A DNA stretch of 64,000 nucleotides, from NCBI RefSeq assembly GCF_900002575.1, contig NZ_LN650648.1, positions 930,001 through 994,000 of the forward strand. The letters run 5' to 3'. This document shows, piece by piece, positions 45,291 through 54,016 of this stretch (positions are counted from its first letter, which is position 1; every line of letters starts with the position of its first letter). The DNA comes from Romboutsia hominis (GTDB taxonomy: Bacteria; Bacillota; Clostridia; Peptostreptococcales; Peptostreptococcaceae). The position numbers and the translations under genes were made by a program. A model generated the notes under the pieces. It was not told the DNA's origin, made no database searches, and was given only the letters and a program-made list of their open reading frames with translations.

Positions 45291-46046
45291 ATGCTTAAAG
45301 TTAAGAATTTATATAAAAGTTATAAAACAGGAAATGTAAATTATGATGTACTAAAAAATATATCTTTTGATGTGAAAAAAGGAGAGTTTGTAGCTGTTAT
45401 GGGGCCATCAGGAAGTGGAAAAACTACACTTTTAAATTGTATTTCTTGCTTTGTGCCTTTTGAAAAAGGTGAAATATTACTTGGAGGAGAAAATATATCA
45501 GGATTAAATGAAGAAAGTTTAGCGGATATAAGAAATCAAAAGTTAGGATTTGTTTTTCAGGACTTTATGTTATTAGATGGATTAAGTGTAATAGAAAATA
45601 TTTGTTTACCACAAATTATAGCAGATAAAGATGTTACTAAAATGGAAGTACTAGCAAATAAGCTTTGTACTACTTTTGGTATTTCACATATTAAAGATAA
45701 ATATCCAGCAGAAATATCAGGAGGAGAAAAACAACGTAGTGCTGTTGCAAGAGCTCTTATTAATAAACCATATATTATTTTAGCAGATGAACCAACTGGA
45801 AACTTAGATAGTAAATCATGTAGAGCTGTTATAGATTCGTTTGTTCAAGCAAAAAAAGAATTAGGTGCAACTGTATTTATGGTAACTCACGATAGTTTTG
45901 CAGCATCATTTTGTGATAGAGTTATAGTTCTTAAAGATGGTGAAGTATATACAGAGCTTACTAAAACTACAAATAGAATTGAGTTTATGGATAGACTCCT
46001 AGATACACTTAAAAAACTAGGAGGTGATGATAGTGACAATGAATAA
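45291..46046 (+). CDS. ABC transporter ATPase (BceA/MacB-type)
   Basis: 251 residues from the ATG behind AGGAGGGAAG. Walker A GPSGSGKTT (about 39-47), signature ISGGEKQRSAVARAL and Walker B IILADEPTGNLD. It pairs with the overlapping permease and is divergent from a LytTR two-component operon. Such arrangements export or sense antimicrobial peptides (BceAB-type), here probably under the LytTR regulator. Confidence 0.93.
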   Translation: MLKVKNLYKSYKTGNVNYDVLKNISFDVKKGEFVAVMGPSGSGKTTLLNCISCFVPFEKGEILLGGENISGLNEESLADIRNQKLGFVFQDFMLLDGLSVIENICLPQIIADKDVTKMEVLANKLCTTFGISHIKDKYPAEISGGEKQRSAVARALINKPYIILADEPTGNLDSKSCRAVIDSFVQAKKELGATVFMVTHDSFAASFCDRVIVLKDGEVYTELTKTTNRIEFMDRLLDTLKKLGGDDSDNE

Positions 46047-48132
46047 TGTTATATCAAAGCTTAGAAAAAACAGCATAAAAAATTATTATATGCTTGCTTT
46101 TTGTATAACCTTATCAGTTTTATTAGTTACTTCATATGCATTGATGTTTTTTAGTCCAACAGTAATGAACATCTTACCATCAGGAGGAGATAGTAGAAAA
46201 CAAGGTTATATGATATTTTCTATAGCAATTATTGGATGTGCTGTATTTACAACTTATGCATCTTCTTTATTCTATAAATATAAAAGTCGTGAGTTTGGAA
46301 TTTTAATGGCATTAGGAGAAAGAAAGTCAAAGCTTAAAAAAGTTTTATTAAAAGAACTTATATTAATTATTCCTATATGTTTAATAGTTGGGGTGGTTCT
46401 TAGTATTCCTGTTTCTTATATAATATGGAAAGTTTTTCAGATATTTATTATAGATACAAAAGAAATGACATATCAATTTGGAGCTACAGGACTTATATTT
46501 GGATTTGGATTTTGCATTTTTGTAACATTATGTATATTTATAAATGGTGCTAAGTTTATAAAAAGAAGTAATATTATGGATATTATTTATGAACAAAGAA
46601 AGTCTGAAGTTGTAAAAGATATTAAACCTTGGACTGGTGTAGTTGGCTGGATATTAGTTATAAGTGGATTATTTTTAGGATATGGTGTTCCAAATATAAT
46701 AGTAGAAATAATAGGATATATTATGCCATCTATATGGAATGTTATGTATTTATTATCATTTTTAGGTCTTTATATGGTATTAACTCACGCAATAATCTAT
46801 AGCAAAAAAGGAAAAAATCCTAAAAAGTATTATAAAAATATTATATCAACAAATATGATGAGATTTTCAGGAAAACAGACAGTTAGGAACATGTGTGTAA
46901 TAACATTTTTAATTGCAGGAGGATTGTTTGCAGCATTTTATACACCTACAATTATGGCTAGTCTTTTAGTAGATATAAAAAACAATCCTATAGATTATGC
47001 TTTTTACTATAAAGGAAATGAAAATCAAATAAATAAAGAAGAAATATATTCTCTTTCTAAGGATAATAATGTTTCTATAACAGATTACTATGAAGTAGAT
47101 GCTATTTCACTTATTACAAATGGATATTATAGAGATTATGATGAAAATAATATGCTTATAAATGAGTATGTAGAAAAGATGCAGTATAATGCGTTTTTCA
47201 AAGAAAGTGATTTTAATAAAGTATCAGGACAAAATATTGATGTTACTAAAGGCGAGTATTATAAAGTTATAGCTGAGGGAGAATCTGAAAGCATTTGGTC
47301 AAAATTTAATGATTTAGATAAAATAACTCATCCAGCAACAGGTGAATCTGACAAAATAAAATTTGCAGGAACAGTTTCTTTTAGACCTTTTGCGAAAAAA
47401 CATCAAGGAAAGTATGTAATATCAGATGAAGATTATTTAAGACTTTCAAAAGGATTACCAAAAGAACAATACGAGAAGTTTGTGTTATTTAATGTTATAA
47501 ATCCTAATGAAACTTATGAATTTGCTAAAGCTTTAAAAGAAGAAATTATAAATAGAAGTTCAAAAGATGTAGCAGTATTAACTTCTTTTGATGAGTATGA
47601 AAAAATGTTAGCACAAAAAAATGGAGGAGAGTATGATTATGATATCAAGTTAGAACTTTCTTCAGATAATAATCAACTTTTTAATGAGTGGAAGTATTAT
47701 CCTATGTTTAAACCTTTAGATAAACAAGATTTACTTAAGAATATGGCTGTATTTATTATGTTATTCATTTATATAGCAATAATATGTTTAGCATCAACTG
47801 CAATAATAGCCTATACTAGAGCAGTAACTATTGGACTTGATAATAAACAGCTATTTTCAGATATAAAAAAGCTTGGAGCAAACAAAAAATATATTGAAAA
47901 AAATATTAAAAAGCAGCTAGCTAAGGTATTTATATATCCAACAGTAATAGGAAGTATTTTTACATATATGATATATCTTACTATATTCTACGGAAATAGC
48001 GGAGGTAATATATCGCAAGGAGAGTTTTTAGCTCTTGTTGTAGGATTATTAATAATTTTACTAGTAATATTATTTATGTTTATAATATATAAGTTTTCTC
48101 TTGAAAAAGTTAAAAAGATAGCAAAAATTTAG
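46033..48132 (+). CDS. FtsX-type ABC transporter permease (BceB-like)
   Basis: 699 residues from the GTG at 46033 (AGGAGGTGAT six bases upstream); GTG 46024 and ATG 46027 overlap the site. About ten helices with a ~190-residue extracytoplasmic domain between the seventh and eighth (about 320-530), the BceB layout. LGERKSKLKKVLL is the FtsX cytoplasmic motif. It overlaps the ATPase gene by 14 bases. Confidence 0.9.
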   Translation: MTMNNVISKLRKNSIKNYYMLAFCITLSVLLVTSYALMFFSPTVMNILPSGGDSRKQGYMIFSIAIIGCAVFTTYASSLFYKYKSREFGILMALGERKSKLKKVLLKELILIIPICLIVGVVLSIPVSYIIWKVFQIFIIDTKEMTYQFGATGLIFGFGFCIFVTLCIFINGAKFIKRSNIMDIIYEQRKSEVVKDIKPWTGVVGWILVISGLFLGYGVPNIIVEIIGYIMPSIWNVMYLLSFLGLYMVLTHAIIYSKKGKNPKKYYKNIISTNMMRFSGKQTVRNMCVITFLIAGGLFAAFYTPTIMASLLVDIKNNPIDYAFYYKGNENQINKEEIYSLSKDNNVSITDYYEVDAISLITNGYYRDYDENNMLINEYVEKMQYNAFFKESDFNKVSGQNIDVTKGEYYKVIAEGESESIWSKFNDLDKITHPATGESDKIKFAGTVSFRPFAKKHQGKYVISDEDYLRLSKGLPKEQYEKFVLFNVINPNETYEFAKALKEEIINRSSKDVAVLTSFDEYEKMLAQKNGGEYDYDIKLELSSDNNQLFNEWKYYPMFKPLDKQDLLKNMAVFIMLFIYIAIICLASTAIIAYTRAVTIGLDNKQLFSDIKKLGANKKYIEKNIKKQLAKVFIYPTVIGSIFTYMIYLTIFYGNSGGNISQGEFLALVVGLLIILLVILFMFIIYKFSLEKVKKIAKI

Positions 48133-48250
48133 ATAGCAGTGTATATTTATGCTTGCCTATATAACTATTTGAATGATTAATATATTAATTAAAGAAAATA
48201 TAAAACTATTAGTAAATTTTATTATTTTAAACTATAATATAAAATTTAAT

Positions 48251-48306
48251 AAATAACTGTACCTGAGATTTTAAAGTGTTTAAATACATAAGGTACAGTT
48301 ATTTTT
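48251..48306. terminator. Bidirectional terminator, ABC permease/symporter
   Basis: AAATAACTGTACCT and AGGTACAGTTATTT arms around a ~26-base loop, followed by T. Confidence 0.88.
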
Positions 48307-48309
48307 ATA

Positions 48310-49272
48310 TTATGTTTGTTTAACATAATTAATATTTAATAATATTTTAGACACTAGAAATAACACAGGCAATTCTATTAAAGGTCCTATTATAAGCGCT
48401 AATGATATTAAAGGCTCATTAGGAAAAGCTGAAACTGCTATTGCAAGTGCTATAGGTGAGTTTCTAGCTAAAGTAGTTAAGTTTAAAGCAACATTATCCT
48501 CTTTACTTAATTTTATTTTTCTACCAACAACTTGTCCAATAACTAAGTTAATTATAAAAAATAGTAGCACCGGTAGTAAAAGCTGTAAAAGTACTTGAGG
48601 ATTTTTAAGTAATACTTTACCTTGAGATGCAAACATTGAAATTATTGCTAAATTTAAAAAATAACCTTGGTAATCACAAGCCTTTGGAGATATATTTTCT
48701 TCAAAATAACTTAAACCTTTTTTATTAATTGTAATTTTTCTAAAAATAGTAGCTAATAAAAGAGGTATAAATAAGCTTACAACCATTCCTTGAGTAAGGC
48801 TTAATGCATCTATGTTTACACTTGAGCCTCCAATTAAAAATACATACACAGGAAGCAGTAGTAATTGAAGCATAAAGTTTAGTGGTAAAATTGATGCTCC
48901 TAATGCAACATTACCTTTTGCTATAGCTGTAAATATTAAATACCAATCAGTACAAGGTGTTACCATAAGCATTATAAATCCAATTAAAAGCTCTGGACTA
49001 TTTTGTAAGAAAAATTTCCCTAAAAAGAATATTAAAATAGGTGTCCATACAAAATTTATAAGTATTGCTGTTAATGTAAACTTTATATTTTTAAATGATT
49101 TTGTAATATCTTTTAATGGTATTTGTATAAATACTAAAAATAACATTATTATCAAAGAAGGCATAATTAAATATTCAGAATAGGTTTGTATAATATTTAT
49201 TTGCCCGAGTATTATTCCTATTAAAACCATCAATAATATAATCAAACTTTGAAATTTATTAATATTGTCCAT
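48310..49272 (-). CDS. BASS/ACR3-superfamily symporter
   Basis: 320 residues with about ten hydrophobic segments. MLMVTPCTDWYLIFTAIAKGNVALGASI aligns to the conserved ACR3/bile-acid-sodium symporter core (TPCT then a cytoplasmic loop). It might export arsenite or take up organic anions. No arsR or arsC is nearby, so bile-acid-type uptake is equally possible. A 26-codon copy of its N-terminus remains at 43061-43138. AAGGAGGTTT precedes the ATG. Confidence 0.82.
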   Translation of the reverse strand: MDNINKFQSLIILLMVLIGIILGQINIIQTYSEYLIMPSLIIMLFLVFIQIPLKDITKSFKNIKFTLTAILINFVWTPILIFFLGKFFLQNSPELLIGFIMLMVTPCTDWYLIFTAIAKGNVALGASILPLNFMLQLLLLPVYVFLIGGSSVNIDALSLTQGMVVSLFIPLLLATIFRKITINKKGLSYFEENISPKACDYQGYFLNLAIISMFASQGKVLLKNPQVLLQLLLPVLLFFIINLVIGQVVGRKIKLSKEDNVALNLTTLARNSPIALAIAVSAFPNEPLISLALIIGPLIELPVLFLVSKILLNINYVKQT

Positions 49273-49668
49273 TTTAAACCTCCTTATATATTTACAATTT
49301 TATAGATATTTATTATCAATTGCAACTGTTTATTAAGAAGAATTAAAATATAAAAAATGGGAAAATAAAAGAGGAACGATTCGTTCCTCTTTATCTAAAG
49401 TTTATATTCAATTATATTATCATCACAATTAGTAATTATTACTGGAGTGATTAAAGATATATGCTCTGCTCATATTGTAAAAACTATATTAGATGATACA
49501 TATGGAAGCTAATAAAGATTTATGAAAAACACTAAAATAATAGATAAAAAGGGAATGTATTTCATTCCTTTTTTTATTTTATATGTTTAAAAGAATTGTT
49601 GGTTTTTAAATATATGATACTGATATTAAGTTATAATATAAGTATGCAAAAATTGTAGGGGGGATTTT
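49273..49668. other. Gene-poor stretch with degraded coding sequence
   Basis: It includes the GGAACG hairpin (49368-49392) and a short plus-strand frame (about 49412-49510) reading VIITGVIKDICSAHIVKTILDDTYGS then stop, with no start codon, probably a gene relic. A terminator-like GGGAATGTATTTCATTCCTTTTTTT hairpin (49551) follows it. Confidence 0.4.
49368..49392. repeat. Copy 4 of the GGAACG hairpin family
   Basis: AAAGAGGAACGA and TCGTTCCTCTTT pair around one T. It lies upstream of the symporter gene, not at a recognisable gene end. Confidence 0.85.
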
Positions 49669-49866
49669 ATAGAAGCCATTACGACAGATATAGTTGATGA
49701 TGAATTTCACAACAAAATAGACAAAGAGTTTTTAGAAAGGCAAAAAGCAAAATGTTATACGTTAACTAATCCACCGGTAGAAAAAGCAACCCAAGGGATA
49801 CTTAGCAATTATAAAGTAGTAAAAAAAGGAATTTTATACTTCGCTGATTATTATAGTGATGGATAG
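49669..49866 (+). CDS. Short ORF with AUA as the only possible start
   Basis: The frame reads (ATA) EAITTDIVDDEFHNKI through GILYFADYYSDG, 65 codons. A strong TAGGGGGGA site lies five bases upstream of the ATA where ATG would be expected. Either the start codon has mutated (ATG to ATA) and this is a decaying gene, or AUA is used. No family is recognised. A small membrane protein gene follows 26 bases later. Confidence 0.45.
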   Translation: MEAITTDIVDDEFHNKIDKEFLERQKAKCYTLTNPPVEKATQGILSNYKVVKKGILYFADYYSDG

Positions 49867-49892
49867 TAAAGAAGAGATAAGGGGGAGATAGT

Positions 49893-50081
49893 TTGGATAA
49901 AAAAATACTATATTCATTATTAATTACTATAGGTATAGTTTTGGTATGTGTGTTTGTTGTAAATATGGTTTTAAATGCTGTATTAGGAGAGCTTGGGATA
50001 TATGTATCAATGTTTGCAACTATAATATTTACCATAATTTATTGTACTCAACTAATACTTAGTAAATTAGATAATAAATAA
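49893..50081 (+). CDS. Small membrane protein, unknown
   Basis: 62 residues with a TTG start behind GGGGGAGA. Two hydrophobic helices cover most of it (ILYSLLITIGIVLVCVFVV.., then VSMFATIIFTIIYC). Perhaps co-transcribed with the 49669 frame. No family is recognised. Confidence 0.55.
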   Translation: MDKKILYSLLITIGIVLVCVFVVNMVLNAVLGELGIYVSMFATIIFTIIYCTQLILSKLDNK

Positions 50082-50237
50082 AGAGTGTAAAAATGTTATA
50101 AATAGGAATGTTCACGAAAACATCTATTTTTATGTACACTTATTTTCTTATAAGTTATTAAAGGATATTAAATTAATATGTAAAATTTTATGTAGTAGTG
50201 TTTATTATAAAATTTTTATTAAAAGGGGATAAGCAAA

Positions 50238-50831
50238 GTGATTAATAGCAAAAATTTAATAATAAGACAATTGGAATTAGGAGATGAAGAATACTTATAT
50301 AAATGGTAGAATGATGGAGATATGATGGAACATGCTACTCATGTATTTGGAACTTTACAGAGTAAAGAATCGATAAAGAAGAGCATTTTAAAAGATATTG
50401 AAGATACAACAATGTTTCCAAATTCTAAAAGATTTATTATTTGTAAAAAAGATACTTTGGTTCCGATAGGGGAAATAAATTATTGTAATTGGGATAGTAG
50501 GAATCAGAAAGCTGAGTTAGGCATAAAAATATGCAATATTGAAGAGCAAGGTAAAGGTAATGGAGTAGATGCTTTATATCACTTTATAGATTTTATGTTC
50601 AAGTTCTTAAATATAAATAAAATAGAGCTGACTACTATGAGTGATAATAAAAGAGCACAACAATTATATAGAAAATTAGGCTTTAAAGAAATTGGTATAA
50701 TTAGAGAGGCTTATTTTGATAGTCGATATGGTAAGTTTGCAGATGTAATGTATATGGATTTATTAAAAAAAGATTGGGATAATTTAAAAAGTGACATACT
50801 TAAATTTGAGAGAATTGAAGAATTCATATAA
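50238..50831 (+). pseudogene. GNAT acetyltransferase interrupted by an amber codon
   Basis: From a GTG behind AAAGGGGATAAG the frame reads VINSKNLIIRQLELGDEEYLYKW, then TAG (50307-50309), then NDGDMMEHATHVFGTLQ onward to a full RimJ/RimL-like GNAT with IEEQGKGNGVDALYHF and KLGFKEIG. Family members have W-N-D after a tryptophan, so TAG probably replaced TGG. An in-frame ATG at 50322 gives a 169-residue remainder missing the first strand. Likely inactive, or a read-through product or base error. Confidence 0.85.
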
Positions 50832-50842
50832 CAGGAAAAATA

Positions 50843-50875
50843 AAAAGCTGGCAGGAAAAAATCCTACCAGCTTTA
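50843..50875 (+). terminator. Terminator after the interrupted GNAT gene
   Basis: AAAAGCTGG..AGG and CCT..CCAGCTTT arms around an A-rich loop. Confidence 0.8.
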
Positions 50876-50999
50876 ACACAGAAAACAAATTTAACACAGA
50901 AAGGTATCTGTATTAAAATTGAACATTTAACATTATATCATAAATTTTATAAAAAGTATAATAAGAATAGTGAATATATTTTTAAAAATTATTTAAATA

Positions 51000-51434
51000 T
51001 TAATACTTTTCTACTATTCCAAGTTCTTTTTTTAAAGCATCTTGTAGTATTTGAGAAAAATTTAAATTTTGTTTCATAGCTTCTATATTTAACCATTGTG
51101 GAATAGTTAAAGTTTTCTTTATAGATATATTATCGAAAGCCTTTCTTACTCTAGGCATTATTGCATTTACAGACATTAAAAACTCATTATCCTTTAACTT
51201 ATCTTTATATTCAATAGGATTTATTGGATCTGGTAAATCTTCATTGTCTTTTTCCCTTCCATATATTCCAAATTCTAAGCATTCAGTTATATTTTTTAAG
51301 AGTTCTTCTAAGTCTTCACCATCTGTATATACTTCACCAAAATTTGGGACATATGCTGCATAATATTCATCAGGACGTGAATCATCTTTTTCTAAAGATA
51401 CTACGGCTATATAAGTATAAAAATCTTTTTTCAT
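51000..51434 (-). CDS. HicB-like antitoxin, no HicA partner
   Basis: 144 residues. The N-terminal YYAAYVPNFGEVYTDGEDLEELLKNITECLEFGI is the HicB partial-RNase-H-like domain. The C-terminal KKTLTIPQWLNIEAMKQNLNFSQILQDALKKELG is a ribbon-helix-helix DNA-binding segment. No HicA toxin gene is found upstream or downstream. It may be a stand-alone regulator or a remnant of a HicAB pair. AGGAGAA precedes the ATG. Confidence 0.85.
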   Translation of the reverse strand: MKKDFYTYIAVVSLEKDDSRPDEYYAAYVPNFGEVYTDGEDLEELLKNITECLEFGIYGREKDNEDLPDPINPIEYKDKLKDNEFLMSVNAIMPRVRKAFDNISIKKTLTIPQWLNIEAMKQNLNFSQILQDALKKELGIVEKY

Positions 51435-51691
51435 TTTTTATTTTCTCCTTTGATAATAATTGGTTTGTTAATATAAAGAAAAATAGACTTAAGATAATTT
51501 TTTAATTTATTATTTATATATAAAATAACACGTATTTGAATACGTGTAAATAGGTAAATACAAAATAATCCAATATATAAATAATTATATTTTTAGTTGT
51601 GATTTATTTATTTTTATAAATTTAATAATAAATTTAATTCTATTTGTTAAACATAGTAATGAACTTACTAAGAAATGAAAAGAGGACAGCT

Positions 51692-52660
51692 ATGTTTAAA
51701 ATCAAAGTTATATTTTTAATTACAATAGCACTAATAAGCACACCTATAATAGGAATATGTGAAGGAAAACATGATAAATTAACACTAGGTGGAAAATATA
51801 TAAAAGAAAGAAAAGTAGAAGATGAACATGATGTTGATAATAGTGAAGAACATTATAGCCTAGAAAGATTTTTTAGACCATCTAATATGCCTATATTAAA
51901 CGATAGAATAGAAACTTCACTTTACGATATCTATAATGGCAAACCTTCTGATGTAAAATTACCTAAAAAGCTTTTAGAAAATCCAAGGGACACTATAATA
52001 AACTATTTTAGTGTTTTAAGAGAAGCAGCAAATCCTACTAAAAGCACAAACACTGGATGTGGTACATTAGGTGAAGCAAAGGGTCCTTATCCTGTTTCAT
52101 ATAACTTTTTATCAGACTCTTATAAAGAAAAATATTCATATAAAGATTATTTAAAATCATTTGAAAACAAGCTACACATTAATTTAATAAAGCTAAATGA
52201 AGTTCCACCAAGTGAAAATAATCCTAATGAAATTAAGTACTTTGTTGAACTAGAAGTAATAGAAGGCTCTAAGGAGCAAAAGGGATTATTTACATATTAT
52301 TATGGATATATTTATTTAGATAAAGAAAATGGATATTATAAAATTAAAGATATAAAATATACAGCTGAAAACTATTTGTGTGCACCTTATCATGGATGGT
52401 CATATGATGCAAGGAGTCTTGTTGCCATTGAGTATGGAGATTGGTGTTCTTTAGTTAGTGGTGATATAGATGTTAAGGAAGAAGGATATGAAAAGAGAGT
52501 TTATTTTAATGATAAAGATGGAAATGAATACTATGTTTTATTTTATCAGTTAACTAATGGTGTTGATATAAAAATAGCTGATTATAAAAAAGGTAAAGAT
52601 GGCAAATGGGAATTAATTTATATTTACCCTGAAAAATGCCTAGAGAAGAAAAAGAATTAA
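51692..52660 (+). CDS. Secreted protein, unknown function
   Basis: 322 residues from the ATG behind AGAGGAC. The signal peptide FKIKVIFLITIALISTPIIGICEG is followed by a long mature part: PSNMPILNDRIETSLYDI, LENPRDTIINYFSVLREAANP and two Cys-containing stretches (TGCGTLG, ENYLCAPYHGWSYDARS). It resembles DUF4829-type secreted domains only loosely. No recognised enzyme motif. A terminator follows, shared with the convergent YvrJ gene. Confidence 0.65.
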   Translation: MFKIKVIFLITIALISTPIIGICEGKHDKLTLGGKYIKERKVEDEHDVDNSEEHYSLERFFRPSNMPILNDRIETSLYDIYNGKPSDVKLPKKLLENPRDTIINYFSVLREAANPTKSTNTGCGTLGEAKGPYPVSYNFLSDSYKEKYSYKDYLKSFENKLHINLIKLNEVPPSENNPNEIKYFVELEVIEGSKEQKGLFTYYYGYIYLDKENGYYKIKDIKYTAENYLCAPYHGWSYDARSLVAIEYGDWCSLVSGDIDVKEEGYEKRVYFNDKDGNEYYVLFYQLTNGVDIKIADYKKGKDGKWELIYIYPEKCLEKKKN

Positions 52661-52663
52661 AAT

Positions 52664-52691
52664 AAAAAGGGATGAAATTCATCCCTTTTTT
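52664..52691. terminator. Bidirectional terminator overlapping the yvrJ stop codon
   Basis: AAAAAGGGATGAA and TTCATCCCTTTTT are perfectly complementary. It contains the TGA of the minus-strand YvrJ gene. Confidence 0.9.
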
Positions 52692-52831
52692 ATACTTAAT
52701 ATATTGTTAGATAAATTATTAATACTATCAGTAAGATTTAATAGCTTTCCTTCAATTCGTATAAGTAAATACATAGACAAAGTGATAGGAAATCCAATAT
52801 TAGATATTAAAGTTTGTATATCAAATTCCAT
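52679..52831 (-). CDS. YvrJ family small protein
   Basis: 50 residues: MEFDIQTLISNIGFPITLSMYLLIRIEGKLLNLTDSI (as separate segments) has the YvrJ pattern of one N-terminal membrane helix with GFPI and YLLxRxE, then an amphipathic helix. Function of the family is unknown. It is third in the minus-strand unit DUF1659, DUF2922, YvrJ. The gap to DUF2922 is 13 bases. Confidence 0.85.
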   Translation of the reverse strand: MEFDIQTLISNIGFPITLSMYLLIRIEGKLLNLTDSINNLSNNILSIKKG

Positions 52832-52844
52832 AATATCACCTATA

Positions 52845-53072
52845 TTATAATACTAAATCGTATTCAGTAGTGCCAGTCTCAACAACTTTAGCCTCAACTA
52901 AAGAATCTAAATCCTCACCATTTACCTTAAATATATTTTTAGATAATATAGTATTCATAGCTGTTTTTATTTCAGATTCAGTTAAATTTTCTCTAGGGTC
53001 ATCAACTGATATAGATATTTTTTTACCAGATAAAGTTTTAAAAGACATAATTAATTTTTTCTTGATTTCCAT
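52845..53072 (-). CDS. DUF2922 family small protein
   Basis: 75 residues: KLIMSFKTLSGKKISISVDDPRENLTESEIKTAMNTIL (in parts) is the DUF2922 pattern of a beta-hairpin with D-P-R and a helix. Function unknown. Between the DUF1659 and YvrJ genes in one operon, with GGAGGTATG ahead of the start. Confidence 0.87.
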   Translation of the reverse strand: MEIKKKLIMSFKTLSGKKISISVDDPRENLTESEIKTAMNTILSKNIFKVNGEDLDSLVEAKVVETGTTEYDLVL

Positions 53073-53101
53073 AGCATACCTCCTTAAAATTATAATTAAT
53101 A

Positions 53102-53326
53102 CTAAGCTGATAAAGTATTGTTATCAACTTTAGCCACTTCAAGTAATGTTTGATTTTGAAGTGATGATAATATAGTCCCTACGTCATATACATCTTGATC
53201 AGTTGCATCTGGATTTACATTTGAGTAAGACTTTGTTCTTACTACTGTTTTACCAGTTTCATCATCTTTTCCACAATCAAATCTAAGCTTTAAATATGAT
53301 GGATTTTTAGTTATAGTTACTGCCAT
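53102..53326 (-). CDS. DUF1659 family small protein
   Basis: 74 residues from the second ATG; the first (53332) is only one base from GGGGGA. VTITKNPSYLKLRFDCGKDDETGKTVVRTKSYSNVNPDATD (in parts) is the DUF1659 signature. The three genes DUF1659, DUF2922 and YvrJ co-occur in many Firmicutes; no function is known. First gene of the unit, divergent from the Mor-like regulator gene. Confidence 0.87.
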   Translation of the reverse strand: MAVTITKNPSYLKLRFDCGKDDETGKTVVRTKSYSNVNPDATDQDVYDVGTILSSLQNQTLLEVAKVDNNTLSA

Positions 53327-53446
53327 TTTCATTCCCCCTTTAAATTTAAACTATAAGTAACTTCCCTTACTTATAATTAGATAGTACTTAAGATTAAACA
53401 CATGTAGTTAAAACATAAGTGTACAAATTTTGTTTAGGAGGAGAAT

Positions 53447-53728
53447 ATGAAGATAAAAAATGAAGATGTTAGTGAAAGATTAGAGGTGCTACTTGAAATA
53501 GTAGGTAAGGAGAAGTTTTTAGAAATAGCTAGAATGTATGGAGGGAGTAATATTTATATACCAACATATACTAGCGCTATAAAAAATGCTAGAAATAGAG
53601 AGATTATAAAAAAATACAATGGGTTTAATGTAAATAATTTAGCTAGAGAGTACAATATGAGTGTTACTCATATAAAAAGAATACTAAAAGAAGATATAAC
53701 AACAGCTAAATTAATTAGACAAAGCTAA
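53447..53728 (+). CDS. Mor-family transcriptional activator-like protein
   Basis: 93 residues. VGKEKFLEIARMYGGSNIYIPTYTSAIKNARNREIIKKYNG matches the N-terminal dimerisation part of Mor/C activators. NVNNLAREYNMSVTHIKRIL is a helix-turn-helix. Phage Mu Mor activates the middle promoter; chromosomal relatives are regulators. Divergent from the DUF1659 operon, 120 bases away, so it probably controls it. AGGAGGAGAA precedes the ATG. Confidence 0.85.
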   Translation: MKIKNEDVSERLEVLLEIVGKEKFLEIARMYGGSNIYIPTYTSAIKNARNREIIKKYNGFNVNNLAREYNMSVTHIKRILKEDITTAKLIRQS

Positions 53729-53748
53729 TTAAATAAAGGGGGATTTAT

Positions 53749-53922
53749 ATTAAAGAATTATTATTTAATGAAAATTTAAGAGCTCTTGGGATTACTGAAA
53801 TTAAGAAAAAAGAATTAGCAGATGCTACAATAACCCCACTTGGTCATGAAAGACTACTAACTGGAGCACTAGCGTTAGCATACACAGGATATGATGTTTT
53901 AACTAATAAGGTAAATTTATAA
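53749..53922 (+). CDS. Short ORF with AUU as the only plausible start
   Basis: 57 codons, (ATT) KELLFNENLRALGITEIKKKELADA then TITPLGHERLLTGALALAYTGYDVLTNKV. AAAGGGGGA lies five bases upstream of the ATT; the frame contains no ATG, GTG or TTG that could serve. Coding composition is convincing. It follows the Mor-like gene by 20 bases in the same direction. Function unknown. Non-canonical start or a lost ATG are the alternatives. Confidence 0.5.
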   Translation: MKELLFNENLRALGITEIKKKELADATITPLGHERLLTGALALAYTGYDVLTNKVNL

Positions 53923-53975
53923 TAAAGTATTTATTAAAATTATTGGAGACTAATAAAATAGGTTTAAGATTTAAT

Positions 53976-54016
53976 AAAGGAAGGGATTCAAAATAACATG
54001 TAATCCCTTCCTTTTT
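53976..54016 (+). terminator. Terminator after the AUU ORF
   Basis: AAAGGAAGGGATT and AATCCCTTCCTTT arms, then T-run. Confidence 0.88.
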
